Assembly (NCBI GenBank): GCA_004335835.1
Contig: RWJK01001419.1
Coordinates: 1 to 64,000 of the forward strand
DNA from: Scenedesmus sp. ARA3
Taxonomy: Eukaryota; Chlorophyta; Chlorophyceae; Sphaeropleales; Scenedesmaceae
Direction: 5' to 3'
Length of the DNA: 64,000 nucleotides
A program made the position numbers and the translations under genes. How positions within the stretch are numbered: the first letter of the stretch is position 1; each line of letters starts with the position of its first letter. Of the stretch, positions 24,037-34,898 are shown piece after piece. The notes under the pieces are model-generated. The model saw only the letters and a list, made by a program, of their open reading frames with translations, made no database searches and was not told where the DNA came from.

Positions 24037-27000
24037 TCACAGCCCCATCCTGCAGATGGGGTTGCTCTTGACCATGCTCAAGCTGACCTTGTGCCCAAAC
24101 AGGTCCCTGATGTTGTCAATGCCGTACAGGATCATGGTGGGCCGCTCCAAGCTGAGCCCCCAGGCAATGACATTCACATCTGGGGGCAGGCCCATGGGCT
24201 GCAGCATCTCAGGCCGGAACATGCCGCTGTTGCCCACCTCCATCCACTTGCCCAGCTCGCTGGAGTAGCTGCATGGTGGAAGGGATAAGACAGATGACGA
24301 GTACAGCAGCAGCAGCAGTGGTTCTTCAGAGGCGAGGCAATGATGAGTGTGATGCAAGGCATGGCGGAAGAAGAGCACTGCGGCTCAACTGCAACAGATG
24401 CTGGAACAGCAGACATAATCTTGAGTGGCGTGCCACTGCAGCTGCACGCCAAAGCGCATCACGGCCCAACACTGCCGCTGCAGCACAGGGCCAGCATGCA
24501 CACGCTTGGCTGAGCTGTTGATACAACTGATCGGCTCAATCAGCTGGGCCTTGCACAGCCTGGTGGCAAAAAAAGAAAAAAGAAACATAAACACAAACAA
24601 ACAAAAACACAAACAAACAAACAAGCAAACAAGCACGGCAGTGCCCCTCACCCGAAGATCTCCATGCTGGGCTCCGTGTAGGGGTTGAAGGCCGGCTTGA
24701 AGCGCAGCTCCTTCATGCCCAGCCGGCTGAAGAACTCCTGCAGGGGGCAGGGCGGGACACACATATACACACAGTGGGACACACAGACGCCAGGCACAGC
24801 TGGTTTGGCGAGAAGCACTTGGCCTGGTGTGCGGGAGCGCGGCCATGCCACTGCTTTCCCCATATGCATGCATATTGACGCTAACAAGCTTTTGTAGCCG
24901 ACACGCTGGCACAAGCAATCCCTGCAGCTGGCATGAAGCCAGCAAGGCGCAACCTTTGTCACTGCAACTCGATCAACACAGTTCCTGATGTGTCCCACCT
25001 GCAGCGTGGCGATGAGGTGTCCCAGGGTGAGCCCCCTGTCACAGACCAGGCCCTCCACCTGGTGGAACTCAGCCAGGTGGGTGCGGTCCACCGCCTCGTT
25101 GCGGAACACGCGGTCAATGCTGAAGTACTTGGCGGGCCTGGTGCGGTGGGTGGTGTGCAGTGTAGTGGCATCGCAGCGCAGCAGCGAGGGTGCAGCACAG
25201 GTGAGGATTGGGCTGTGGCACTGACCCTGAGACAGATTGATGCTCATGCTTGCAGCGTCATATGCACAGGGCAGCAGTCTGTGGCCGAGGCCAGGGTTTG
25301 CAGGTTGCAGCAGGTTGCTGCGAGTGTGGTGATTGGGTGCTTCCACTGCTACAATCGATGCGCATCGAGACAATCACAACAGAACATGTGTTCACCGACT
25401 CCCCTCCTGCAAATCGTGTTGCAGCGCTCACTTGAAGCCCTCCTGAGCCAGCTTGTACAGCATGCGGCTGCTGACTGCGGTGGTGTGTGTGCGCAGCAGG
25501 TTCTTCTGCGCCTCGGACCGCTTCCAGCAGTAGCCGTAGCCAGCGGAGCCGTGGCCGCCGTGCTCGTGCACCGCCTGCAAGGAAAACATCATTATAGGTC
25601 CATGATGAGGCCAGGAAGCGTGGATGCGTTGCTGCAAACTGTGCAAAGGGCAGCTTCATAACTTTCACGACAAGCCTTGCAGCACGCACGAGAAAAGGTT
25701 GCAGCCAGCGCGACATACAGGAGTGCCGAAGACATGAGAAAGCAGCAGCAGCGCCGCACCTTGACGCGCGCCAGGTAGTCCTCGGGGAAGGTGTCGCTGG
25801 CTGCTGGCTGAACGCAGGCGGCAAATTCAAACGAAAGAGCGCACTAAAGCCTAACACAAAACCAAAGCCTTCACACACCTTGACGCGTGCCAGGTAGTCC
25901 TCGGGGAAGGTGTCGCTGGCTGCTGGGCTGGTGAGGAAGAAGGTGTCGTGCGCATCACGCGCGGGGTGCTGCTGCGGCTGGAACAGGGAGTCAAAGTTCC
26001 AGAAGCTTGACTCCACGTAGTTGTTGGTGGGCATCTCCTGGAAGCCCATGGCCACAAAGATCTTGCGGTACTGGCTGCGCACCTGCAGCGCAAAACATGC
26101 GTGGTTTGTGTGGAGTCAACATGCTTGCGGTAACACTGCATGCGTACCTGCACTGCATGAGGTTTGCTGTGCATGCAGTGTTGCTTGCAGGAGCATGGTT
26201 TGTTTCAGTGAGCTTTGTTGCGGTGCTGGCTGCGCACCTGCAGGTGCGTAGCGCGTCTGCATGCGCGTGCGCATGTGTTTCATTGCTTGCCGGTGTCTTA
26301 CACACGCAGCAGCATTCACGGTGAATGCAGGCAAACCCAAACACACTTCAGGTGACTTCAGACATACTGTGTTGTAGTTAGGCTGGCGCCCCGCTGCGTG
26401 TGAGCACGTAGGAACAGAATTGCAGACAAGCCACAGGCACAGCCGCAGGCTCACCTTCATGAGCGGGTGCAGGTGCCCCCCGCTGGGCGGTAGGCCCATT
26501 GAGTTGAAGTTGAAAGGCTTGAACTCCTCACTGCGCCAGGAGCCACTGCGGACACGCAACAGCAGCAACAATAACGTGTTGTGAATGCATGGTACTTAGG
26601 CAAGTAGACTGTGTACGTCTAAGTGCCTGCATGTCCAGCAAGCCAGCAAGCACCAGCACGTCTGCTGGCAGCTTTTTCCAAGCGCTGGCCAAGCAGTCAT
26701 TACAACAGCATCGGCACCTTCATTTGCAACTGCGTTTGACCGGCAGACTTGCCACACACAGCTGCCGCTGCTGCTGCTGCTTGTAGATGCGGTGTTGCTG
26801 CTGGTTCTGCCGCACCTGGCGATCATCTCGCTGGTCAGCTCTGTGGCCTGCTTCTTGCGCTGCGTGGCAAACTTGGCACCCTTGGACACGCGGTACGTCT
26901 TCCAGGTGCTGCAGGGAAGCAGCGGCGGCAGCAAGAAGGCACAGGTTGTGTCAGAATTGCTAGCAGCACCTACGCCAGTTGACCGTGTGTTGAGCTGGCA

Positions 27001-28686
27001 GCAGCTGCACAAGATACACGCCTGCCTCCTTGTTCGTCTACTGCATGCAAGCTGGATGACTGCAAGATACATGACAACACATCAAGCTGCTGTTCAATGC
27101 TCGGGTGTTGATTTGCAGAAGCTGAAGGCGCACTCACTCCAGCTTGATCAGCTTGCGCTTCTTCAGGGCGTCAGCCTCAGCCTTGGGCAGCTCATTGCCA
27201 GCAGCAACAGCAGCCAGCTGCGCCTGTGCGCCATCTGTCACACTGTCCACCTGCACATGATACCAGCGGATGCAGGAGCCAGCAGCCAGTAAGTGTACAT
27301 ATGTATCTCCGGTAAGCCTGCTGCCTGTCAAAGCAAAGTAGCTGGGCAGCCACCGGGTGCATGCACGGAGTGCATCGTTCTGGCAACAGCCACAGCATTT
27401 GCTGCGCCAGAAGGTACAAGCCACAAGGCATCAATTGCAGCTGACAGCTTCTGCTGCCGAATGCTCCTGCCATTTGCAGTGCGGACTGCAGCAGCAGCGT
27501 GGGTCCCTCTGCTGTGCTTGAAGCATCAGCAGTGCACCTCCTGTCACAGGATCCGCAGTGCGCAGCAGCGAAGCAGCTGTGACAGGCAGTGCTGCTGCAG
27601 CCAGAGCAGCTGCCATCGCTCAGCATTCCCTGCTATCCTACTATCTGTTGCTGCTGAATCTGCTGCTGCTGTGGCGCACCTTGCGCACTACGCGTGGCTC
27701 GCCTGCTGACTTGTCCAGCGCCACCCAGCGCTGCTGCATGGCCTGCTTGAAGCCCACGTCCGACACGTCACCAGGCAGCTGAGACTGCAGCCGAGCAACA
27801 GCACATGGCCAGCAGCAGGCGCACAACAGCAGGCAGCAGCAGCGAAGCATTTTTTTCAGGAGACGCCTATGTGCAGCCCGGCACCTTGGAATCTAGCTGC
27901 GCACGCGCTACATGAGTCCAGCTGCCTGGCACGCCGTTGCTTTGGAGAACCCGCCCGTCACTCCTTACTTGGCACACAAGAAACAGCTGCACGTGACTGC
28001 TGCTGGGCACCATGGTATTTCACTACGCATACTGCAAAGCAGTTAATCAGCAAATACAAGCTTCACAGCAACAAGAAGCAAGCAGCACACCTTCAGCTGC
28101 GCCAGTGTGATGCCGTCTGCAGGCACAGCATTGAACAGCTGCACCTCTGGCGAGCCTGCGCTGAGGTAGGCCCGCGCCTCACTGGTCAGCACAAAGCGCG
28201 AGTGGCTGATGTCCTGCAAGCAGCAGCGGCACGAGACAAAGCATATGTTGCTGATGCAAGCAGCGGCGGCGTGAGGCCAAGCACAGTTGTGCGGAATGCC
28301 GGATAAGGTCAACGACTTATGCACTACATGTGGATGCCACTGCAGAAGGTGACAGATGCTGGTGCTGTTGGTAAATTGAACTTTCAGGCGTAGGAGGGTT
28401 TCAACGTAGGGTCTTGGCAACCTTTACCCAGACTGCCGCTGTGTTAGGCGCAGATCGTGTTGGTTGCTGCTGTTGTGTGCTACAGCCCCTGGTGACAAGT
28501 TCTGCAGGCCATTGACAGCGGGCCCACCTCTACTGTAATCATCTCAGCAGCCTCTAAACTCTTGATGATTCCAACGACTTTGAGGTGGTCCTGGCCCACT
28601 GCTGTGGCAAAGTCACCAGAGTCTGGGATGCCATCTGCAGAGTCTGCCAGCTGCTGCAGCAGTGCCTGCTCTATGTCGGCAGCCAT
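24037..28686 (-). CDS. FARSA: Phenylalanyl-tRNA synthetase alpha subunit, cytosolic
   Basis: This gene charges tRNA-Phe in the cytosol as the catalytic alpha chain of the alpha2-beta2 enzyme. Eleven exons on the minus strand, in transcript order, are 28686-28528, 28213-28091, 27778-27680, 27250-27138, 26908-26816, 26545-26455, 26082-25879, 25574-25432, 25137-24999, 24737-24652 and 24268-24037. They give about 493 aa, the usual length. The N-terminal helical/DNA-binding-fold region ([13 protein letters not shown] onward) is followed by [15 protein letters not shown], the class II core with [14 protein letters not shown], motif 2 ([25 protein letters not shown]) and motif 3 ([19 protein letters not shown]). 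There is no organelle transit peptide, so a cytosolic location is inferred. It is divergently arranged with the OEP80-like gene. Confidence 0.96.
24575..24636. repeat. (AAAC)n-rich low-complexity tract
   Basis: An imperfect AAAC/ACAA microsatellite on the + strand sits in the PheRS intron 24269-24651, close to its 5' splice donor. Confidence 0.85.
25757..25930 (-). repeat. Exon-edge duplication, PheRS exon 7 3' end
   Basis: About 54 nt covering the end of exon 7 and its splice donor (the minus-strand sense codons for [12 protein letters not shown], then GT) at 25876-25930 are repeated almost perfectly at 25757-25810, in the following intron. The offset is about 119 nt. Both copies retain AAG followed by GTG, so two competing donors exist. 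Confidence 0.95.
26063..26243 (-). repeat. Exon-edge duplication, PheRS exon 7 5' end
   Basis: TTGCGGTACTGGCTGCGCAC followed by CTGCAG at 26063-26088 (exon 7 start plus acceptor, minus strand) recurs with one mismatch at 26218-26243 in the preceding intron, about 155 nt away. Exon 7 therefore has a diverged copy on each side. Confidence 0.85.
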
Positions 28687-29080
28687 ATCACTGCCAATTG
28701 TCTGAAAGGTTGTTTTATGTAGCTAATACGCTAATAGTTTGCAGCAGGTAGCGATCAAGCAGCAGTGGACAGCTATCAGATAGAAAATCGCGTGGTGACC
28801 TTGTGCCGTAGCGTTCCCTGCAATCAGTGGCTCGAAAGAGTAACTGGGCATACATGGAAGATGAAGATCAGAGTCTCCGTATGATCATTGGTGGGCGCGT
28901 CACTTGCAAAACCTCAGCAGTACGGCCCCTAGGAGGAAGAGCTCAGCCAAGCCGCAGCAAGCACGTTGTGTTTACGTATCGACCATACGGACGTGTGCTT
29001 GCAGTCCAAGTGGTTCACTCTCTGCTGCGCTCTACTACTGCTGCGTCCTGTACAGTTGAGGCAACATAGCATGCTTTGAC
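28687..29080. promoter_or_regulatory. Shared intergenic region of divergent PheRS and OEP80-like genes
   Basis: The two start codons face away from each other across 394 bp, which must hold both promoters and 5' UTRs. No clear TATA box or other element could be assigned by eye. Confidence 0.5.
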
Positions 29081-32000
29081 ATGGATCAACTGCTAAAGTC
29101 CCTAAACGACTTGCACCAGGCAGCAAGCAGCGTATGTCTGCACTTGCAGCAGCTACCTGCTAGCCTGACACAAGTTGGAAGGAGCAACAACCCCAGCAGC
29201 GCTAGCCCATATGCGCTGATTAGTACTCGCAGCTGCAGTCACAGCAGAGCCTACAGCCAGGGAAGCGGCAGGCGCATCCACTTTGCACCTCCGTTTGCTG
29301 CAATCAACAATGCTTTTACTGCCCAAGGTAGCGGCGCAGGGGGCCAGGCAGCTGGCAAAGGTGGCAGATCAAACGGCAAGGGCAGCAGCAGCAAGCAGGA
29401 GGAGGAAGATGAGGAGCGTATACTGATCAGCGAGGTATGCAGTAGAATGTTGCTGCTGTACAAAACGGCTTGTTGCTGAGAGTTCTACTGCTGTGCGAGA
29501 GCATCAAGCCATACTTCTGAGGGCACGTAGCTGCTGCAGTTGATGTTGAAAGCAGCGCGAGCATTCATGCGTGCATGCATGCAGCTGGGACATGCACCAA
29601 AGCACTTGCCCTGCAGCCTGGGGCCGCCAAGCTGTGCAGACCGGCCAGGCATTTGGCATCTTGTGCCTTTTGTTATAATGTGCTGTGACAAGCTTGCCGC
29701 CAGCAAACAACTTTGTTTCGCATCCTGTTCCTCCAGTAATGCTTGCACCATCCTGCTCACACACACAGTGCTATGCAGCACACATCGGCACACTTCAAAA
29801 CACAGCAGCAGCACCACCTGCAGGGCGGGAGCCACTGCAATCACGGCTTCACCTATCCCACATCCACTCGATCTCTCTTGCTGCACCCTGCCCCTCCCCC
29901 CCCTCCCAGGTTGAGGTGGTGGGGGTGTCAGAAGATCTTAAGCGCATCGCATATGACGCGCTGACCACGCGGCCCAACTTTGCCTACACGCTCAAGGAGG
30001 TGCAGGCAGACCTGAAGCGCGTGTTTGCCACCGGGTGGTTCAGCAGCTGCGTGCCAGACGCAGAAGATACTCGCGATGGCGTGAAGCTGGTCATCAAGGT
30101 GCGCGAAAGAGCTGCGGGGCATGCTGGCGCGCATTGCCTTGCATTCTTCACTGCTTGCTTTGCCGCTTCTCCCTGCCGCCTCACCCCGCTGCCCCTCCCC
30201 CACGTGGCCGCCGGCCCAAGCTGCTCAGTCTGGCGGGCATTGCGGTGCTGTCGTTGCGCGCTCACTGCGTCCCTTGCTCCCTCGTGCTAGTTACTCGCCC
30301 TGCTGCCAGGCGGGTGTTGGTAGTACTGCGCTGCTGCACTGTCTCGCTGCCTCTCCTGCCCCACACTTGCTGCTCATACTCATTGCTGCAGGTGGCCGCC
30401 AACCCTGAGCTGCGGGTGTGGTTGCATGCACTGCTAACCAGCCCTCTCCCTGCTCACAGCATACCTTGTTCTTTTTCTGATCTGCTCTTTGCTTGCTCTT
30501 TGCTCTATGTGCATTGCTGCAGGTGGCCGCCAACCCTGAGCTGCGGGGTGTGGTGGCGCGCGGCGCGGACGCACTGCCCACGGCGGTGCTGCAGAAGGCG
30601 ATGCGGCCGCTGTACGGCGGCCCGCTCAACTTTGTGGCCTTCAGCAGGGCCGTGGAGCGGCTGGACGGCTGGTACAGGGAGCGCGGCATACTGGGCCAGG
30701 TGCGGCGCTGAGGTGGTATATGTGTCGTGCAGCGCCTTTTGAGGGAAAAGCAGCTGAGCATGGTGTGGAGCAACGCAGAGCAGTTGGCACATGTGCTGCA
30801 CTGAGCAGTTGGGCACAGATTGGTGTGTTGAGCAGCTAGGCGCTATGCCCCAAAGACTGCTCGCTCGCGTTCTTCCTTGCTTGTTTGATTGATTGCGTGT
30901 GTGCGTGGGAGAGTGCATGCTTGCTTGCTTGCTTGCTTGCTTGCTTCTGTGCTTGCTTGGCTGCTTGGCTGCTTGCTACGCTTGCTGTGCATGCTGCTGC
31001 AGGTGATTGACTTCAATTTCGAGGGAGGCATCGTGGACCTGACTGTGGGCGAGGCTGCAGTTGGCAGCATTGAGCTGGCCTTCCTGGACCCCGCCACCAA
31101 CAGGTGGGGCTGGCAAGTGCGCTGTGTGGTGGTGCCGTGTTGTGGCAGCTGTCTCTGTGCATAAGCTAGGTGCTGCCGGCAAGCAAACGCCTGCGTATTG
31201 TGCAAGTGCATGTGGACTTCCTGGACCCTGCCACCAACAGGTGGGAGTACTGTGCCGTATCGAAATGCTGCATTGCTGCTGCGGTGGCATCAGCCTGGCA
31301 GAGTCTGACAGAGCTTGGCAAAGTTTGGCAGAGCATGGAAGAGTTGTGTGCTGCCTGCGAGCGTTATGCTTGCATCTTGCGCATGTAGTCCTAAGCTACT
31401 GTTTGGTGCACAGCATTGGTTGCGGCACCGTCTGGGACACCGTTTTGATTCCTTTCACACTCCTGCTTTTCACACTCACACTCTCCTTTTCGCTCCCTCC
31501 TTGCAGCCCCAAGGCGCAGGGCGCCACCAAGCCGGGTGTGATCCGGCGCCACCTCACCACGCAGCCGGGGCGCGTGTACAGCCTGCGCCAGGCCAAGGCC
31601 GACATCGACAGCGTGTACAGCACGGGGCTGTTTGAGGACGTGAACATCGTGCCGCAGGAGGCGGAGGACTCCACTGAAACACAACCCAAAGTGAGGCTGT
31701 GATGCACACGCTTGCTGCTGTTGCTGCTGCCGTGTTTCAAGTGTTTTGTTACCTTATGGACTGCACTGAAACACAGCCCAAGGTGATCATACTTCCGGCA
31801 TATGTGGCTGCAGTGGTGTAGGGGTTGCACACGCGTACCTATGTACTGGCAGATGGATCAATAATAGTTTATGGTGGACTGCACACAGACGCAGCTCACC
31901 CACATGCTCTGCCCTCCCTCGCTGCAGGTGGACCTGACGGTCAACCTTGTGGAGCGCAAGACTGGCGGGCTGGGCGCGGGCACGGGCATCAGCGCTGCGG

Positions 32001-34898
32001 GGCGCGGCAGCGGCAACATGCCGGGCTTTGTCGGCAACTTCACATACAGGTGGGGCTGCGGCTGCGCTGGCTGGCTTGTCAGAGTCATACCTGGTCTATT
32101 TGTGGCATGTTTGCCATGTTCAGAGTTCTGGCTTTGCAAGCGTACTCCTGGTATGTTGCGCTCCAGCTTTGCAAACAAGTGTGGGGCACGTCTGGACATC
32201 GGCCAGTCGCCGTCATAACACACTGTCGACCCAGCAGCGCACTCAAGCAAGATAAGCGTACTCGCCTGTTGCAGCTGCTGCTGGTATTGTCCAAACCTGC
32301 ACACACACACACACTGTGCACGCTTGCTCAGTTCATCCCGCTGCTGCTGCTGCTGTCGCCGTTGCTGCCGCTGCTGCTGCCGCTGCTGCTGCTGCTGCAG
32401 CCAGCGCAACCTGCTGGGGCTGAACCAGAAGCTGTCTGCGCTGGTGGAGCTGGGCCAGGCTGACAGCCTGTTCAGGCTGCAGTGGGTGGACCCATGGATC
32501 CGTGGCGACCCCAACAGGACAAGCATGACCCTCAGCATGATGAACACGCGGTGAGGCGGCTGAGGGAGGTGGAGCAGGGAAATGCTTGTCTTGCTGCTGC
32601 TGTGGTTGCTGGAATAGGGTGTGTCTGTGCTTTATTAATTGTGCTCATTTGTTGTGCGGCCGGGTGTGCTGCATGACACCTCCCACCGCATGCACCAACG
32701 ATTTGCGCCACCAGCGTCTGCACCCTGCTGCTCATGTGTGTGACACCCTGCGCTTGCATGTGACACCCCTGCTCATGTATGTGACACCCTGCTGCTCATG
32801 TGTGTGACGCCTGCTGCAGCATGTCTGCTACCGGCATCCACGGCAAGGCCCTGGAGCCGGCTGCATCAGCTGCTCATGTGTGTGACGCCTGCTGCAGCAC
32901 GTCTGTGACACCCTGCTCACGTCTGTGACATCCTGCTGTGTGTCTGCAACGCCCGCTGCAGCACGTCCGCTGCCGCCATCCACGGCAAAGCTTTGGAGCC
33001 GGATGCATCGCCAGCAGATGCTGCTGCTGGTGCTGCCGGTGGCGTGACGCTGGGCCGCCTGGTGGCTGGCACTGAGTGGAGGCGGCCCCTGGCAGCAAAC
33101 TGGAGCGGCATCGCAGGTGCATGTGGTGTAGTGTGCTCTCATGGCAGTTTTGCCTGCTGTAATGTGCTGAAAGGTCCCACGCTGTTGTGCTGAAGCTGCT
33201 GTTTGGTACATAGTCGAGCGTACTGCGGCAGCAGCGCTTGCAAGCCTTGTCATGTGTCCGGCATTTACCAGCTGCAGTGCACGACAGCCGGTACGTGGGA
33301 TCCAAACAGCAAGCTCATGCAGGTGCACAACAGCATCAGCATCTTCTCACACAAATGCAGCCCACTCCTGTTGTTTCAACTATGCACATGTCTCAAATCT
33401 GGCTCGCAGGCCTGACCTGGCAGCGCAGCTGCTGCATGGACAGCCACGGCACGCCGCTGCTGAGTGATGCTTATGGCGCGCCGCTCACCTTCAGCGGACG
33501 GCCCAGTGACAGCATGATGCTGGGCGTCATCAGCGGCTCCTACAGGTGCGGGATTACTGCGCATTTCTTTTTCAGTCGCTCAAGTATGGACTGCATGTGC
33601 CTGTGCATGATGCTGGGCGGTCCGCAGCTCCTACATGTGCAGGATAACCGTGTTGGCAGATGGACGTCTGTGCTTGTCCGAGGTTGGAATGCAAATGCAT
33701 GTGTGAGATGGCAGCAGTTCCAGTTTCAAGTTCAGCTGCGCGGCTGCCTCTCTTGCAAACACCCCAAGCATTGCGCCGCTGCTTCTCCGCGCCACCTGAC
33801 TCATGCGTCACCACATCCCACTTACGCCGCAATCCCTACTGCAGCGCCAATGACGGCAGCTCTATGGGCATCTCCCTAGAGCAAGCGCTGCCGCTGCACC
33901 CCGCCTGGCTCAACTTCAACCGCCTGCGGCTGCGGCTGGAGCAGCCAGTCACGCTGGGCCCGCTCACCCTGCAGCTGCGGGGCAAGGCAGGCAGCGTGTA
34001 TGGGGACTTGCCACCATACGAGGCTTTCCCGCTGGGTGGCACGAATAGTGTGCGTGGCTATGCGGAGGGAGGTGTGGGCTCGGGGCGGCACTTTGTGGAG
34101 GGCACGGCAGAGCTGCGGTGAGGCTGGTTGGCAGAGGTAGATGCAGTTCTTTTGCGCCAAAGACAATACTGCACCTGCATCTAACACCTGCCGCTGCATC
34201 TTTTGCATCGCATGCTACAAACCAACAACAGGTTGCTGCTGGCCAAGCCAATGCATGATTGCTGCCGACACCTCTTTGTAAGGCGTCTTCCCTGCTGCTG
34301 CTCGTTTGATGTCTGTTTTAGGTGGCTGCTGGCCAAGCCGGTGCATGGCACGCTGTTTGCCGACTATGGCAGCGACCTGGACTCGGGCGAAAGTGTGATC
34401 GGGGACCCCGCAGGCACGCGCGGCAAGCCAGGCAGGCAAGTGGTGAAGGCGTGCTGCGTAGTGCTGCACGGGCAGGGCAGGGCGGGGATTGCTGGTGGGG
34501 AGAGCGTGATGGGGGACCACGCGGGCACGCCAAGTCAGGCAGGCAACCAGCGCCTTATTTTGGATGCGTAGTGCTACATAGGTCAGGGCGGGGATTAGTG
34601 GCAGCACTGGTGGCATGGTACTGCGCATCTTGTGCGGTTGTGCTGCATGCGCGGCATGCTGCAGCGTGTTGCAGGTGTAGGAGCCTCTCAATGTTTGGCT
34701 GACTCGACCACTATCCGACAACACCGCTGCTGTGCTGCTTGCGGTCTGTGCTGCTGCTGCTGCTGCTGCTGCTGCTGCAGTGGCTACGGCTGTGGCGGCG
34801 GCATCCGCATTGACTCCCCGCTGGGCCCTGTTCGGCTGGAGTATGCTTGGAACGACCAGCGGCGGGGCCGCTTCCACGTGGCTCTTGGCTACGACTGA
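29081..34898 (+). CDS. OEP80: Omp85-family chloroplast outer envelope protein (OEP80/Toc75-V-like)
   Basis: This is a predicted beta-barrel assembly or import channel of the chloroplast outer envelope. Twelve in-phase exons (29081-29434, 29910-30098, 30523-30699, 31003-31103, 31507-31690, 31928-32049, 32401-32550, 32962-33116, 33410-33545, 33845-34117, 34322-34435, 34781-34898) give about 690 aa. After a Ser/Gly-rich N terminus come POTRA-type repeats (aa ~119-335; [38 protein letters not shown]) and the 16-strand-type barrel (aa ~340-690). The barrel has the Omp85 L6 loop signature [10 protein letters not shown] and the C-terminal beta-signal region [12 protein letters not shown] to FHVALGYD. 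The family is firm. OEP80 is favoured over Toc75-III from the C-terminal pattern and length, but a Toc75 or mitochondrial Sam50 assignment is not formally excluded. One intron (34436-34780) has a GC donor (AG before GCAAGT). Most introns contain diverged exon-edge copies. Confidence 0.85.
30380..30555 (+). repeat. Exon-edge duplication, OEP80-like exon 3
   Basis: ATTGCTGCAGGTGGCCGCCA at about 30382, continuing ACCCTGAGCTGCGG, recurs at about 30512 with a 1-nt length difference. The second copy is the acceptor and start of exon 3. The first, 130 nt upstream, has both an acceptor and a GT directly after its copied segment, so it could act as a 24-nt cryptic exon. Confidence 0.95.
30918..30947. 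repeat. (GCTT)n microsatellite
   Basis: About six tandem GCTT units lie in the OEP80-like intron 30700-31002, upstream of the exon at 31003. Confidence 0.9.
31081..31245 (+). repeat. Exon-edge duplication, OEP80-like exon 4 donor
   Basis: TTCCTGGACCCCGCCACCAA followed by CAGGTGGG at 31081-31108 (exon 4 end and donor) is repeated at 31218-31245 with one mismatch, 137 nt into the intron, again ending in AG-GTGGG. Confidence 0.95.
31666..31785 (+). repeat. Exon-edge duplication, OEP80-like exon 5 donor
   Basis: GGACTCCACTGAAACACAAC then CCAAAGTGA (31666-31694) is matched by GGACTGCACTGAAACACAGC then CCAAGGTGA (31758-31785), about 92 nt downstream in the intron. The donor dinucleotide is preserved. 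Confidence 0.9.
32338..32400 (+). repeat. CTG/CCG triplet array at a 3' splice site
   Basis: The array CTGCTGCTGCTGTCGCCG continues with CTG/CCG triplets and ends in CTGCAG, the acceptor of the OEP80-like exon at 32401. A second pure array at about 34749-34780 ends at the last exon (34781). Confidence 0.88.
32733..32961 (+). repeat. Minisatellite plus duplicated exon start, OEP80-like intron 7
   Basis: Roughly 20-25-nt units with the core TGCTCATGTGTGTGACACCC repeat and diverge through this intron segment. Embedded at 32820-32872 is a diverged copy of the start of exon 8 (32962-33014, sense GCATCCACGGCAA), 142 nt upstream and preceded by its own CTGCAG acceptor. Confidence 0.85.
33512..33643 (+). 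repeat. Exon-edge duplication, OEP80-like exon 9 donor
   Basis: The exon 9 end (CATGATGCTGGGCG, GCTCCTACAGGTGCGGG) at 33512-33549 has a diverged copy at 33604-33643, with CATGATGCTGGGCG conserved and GCTCCTACATGTGCAGG following. The copy lies 92 nt into the intron. Confidence 0.8.
34228..34348 (+). repeat. Exon-edge duplication, OEP80-like exon 11 acceptor
   Basis: CAGGTTGCTGCTGGCCAAGC followed by CAATGCATG (about 34229-34257) parallels TAGGTGGCTGCTGGCCAAGC followed by CGGTGCATG (about 34319-34347). The second copy is the real exon start and the first is intronic, 90 nt upstream with an AG acceptor. Confidence 0.92.
34389..34600 (+). repeat. Tandem duplication spanning the exon 11 donor, about 111 nt unit
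   Basis: The segment 34389-34490 (exon 11 end, GC donor and the first part of the intron) is repeated with divergence from 34500 to about 34600. Both copies share GTGATCGGGGACC/GTGATGGGGGACC, GGCAGGCAA, TGCGTAGTGCT and CAGGGCGGGGATT. This is the longest of the junction duplications and includes both exon and intron sequence. Confidence 0.85.
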
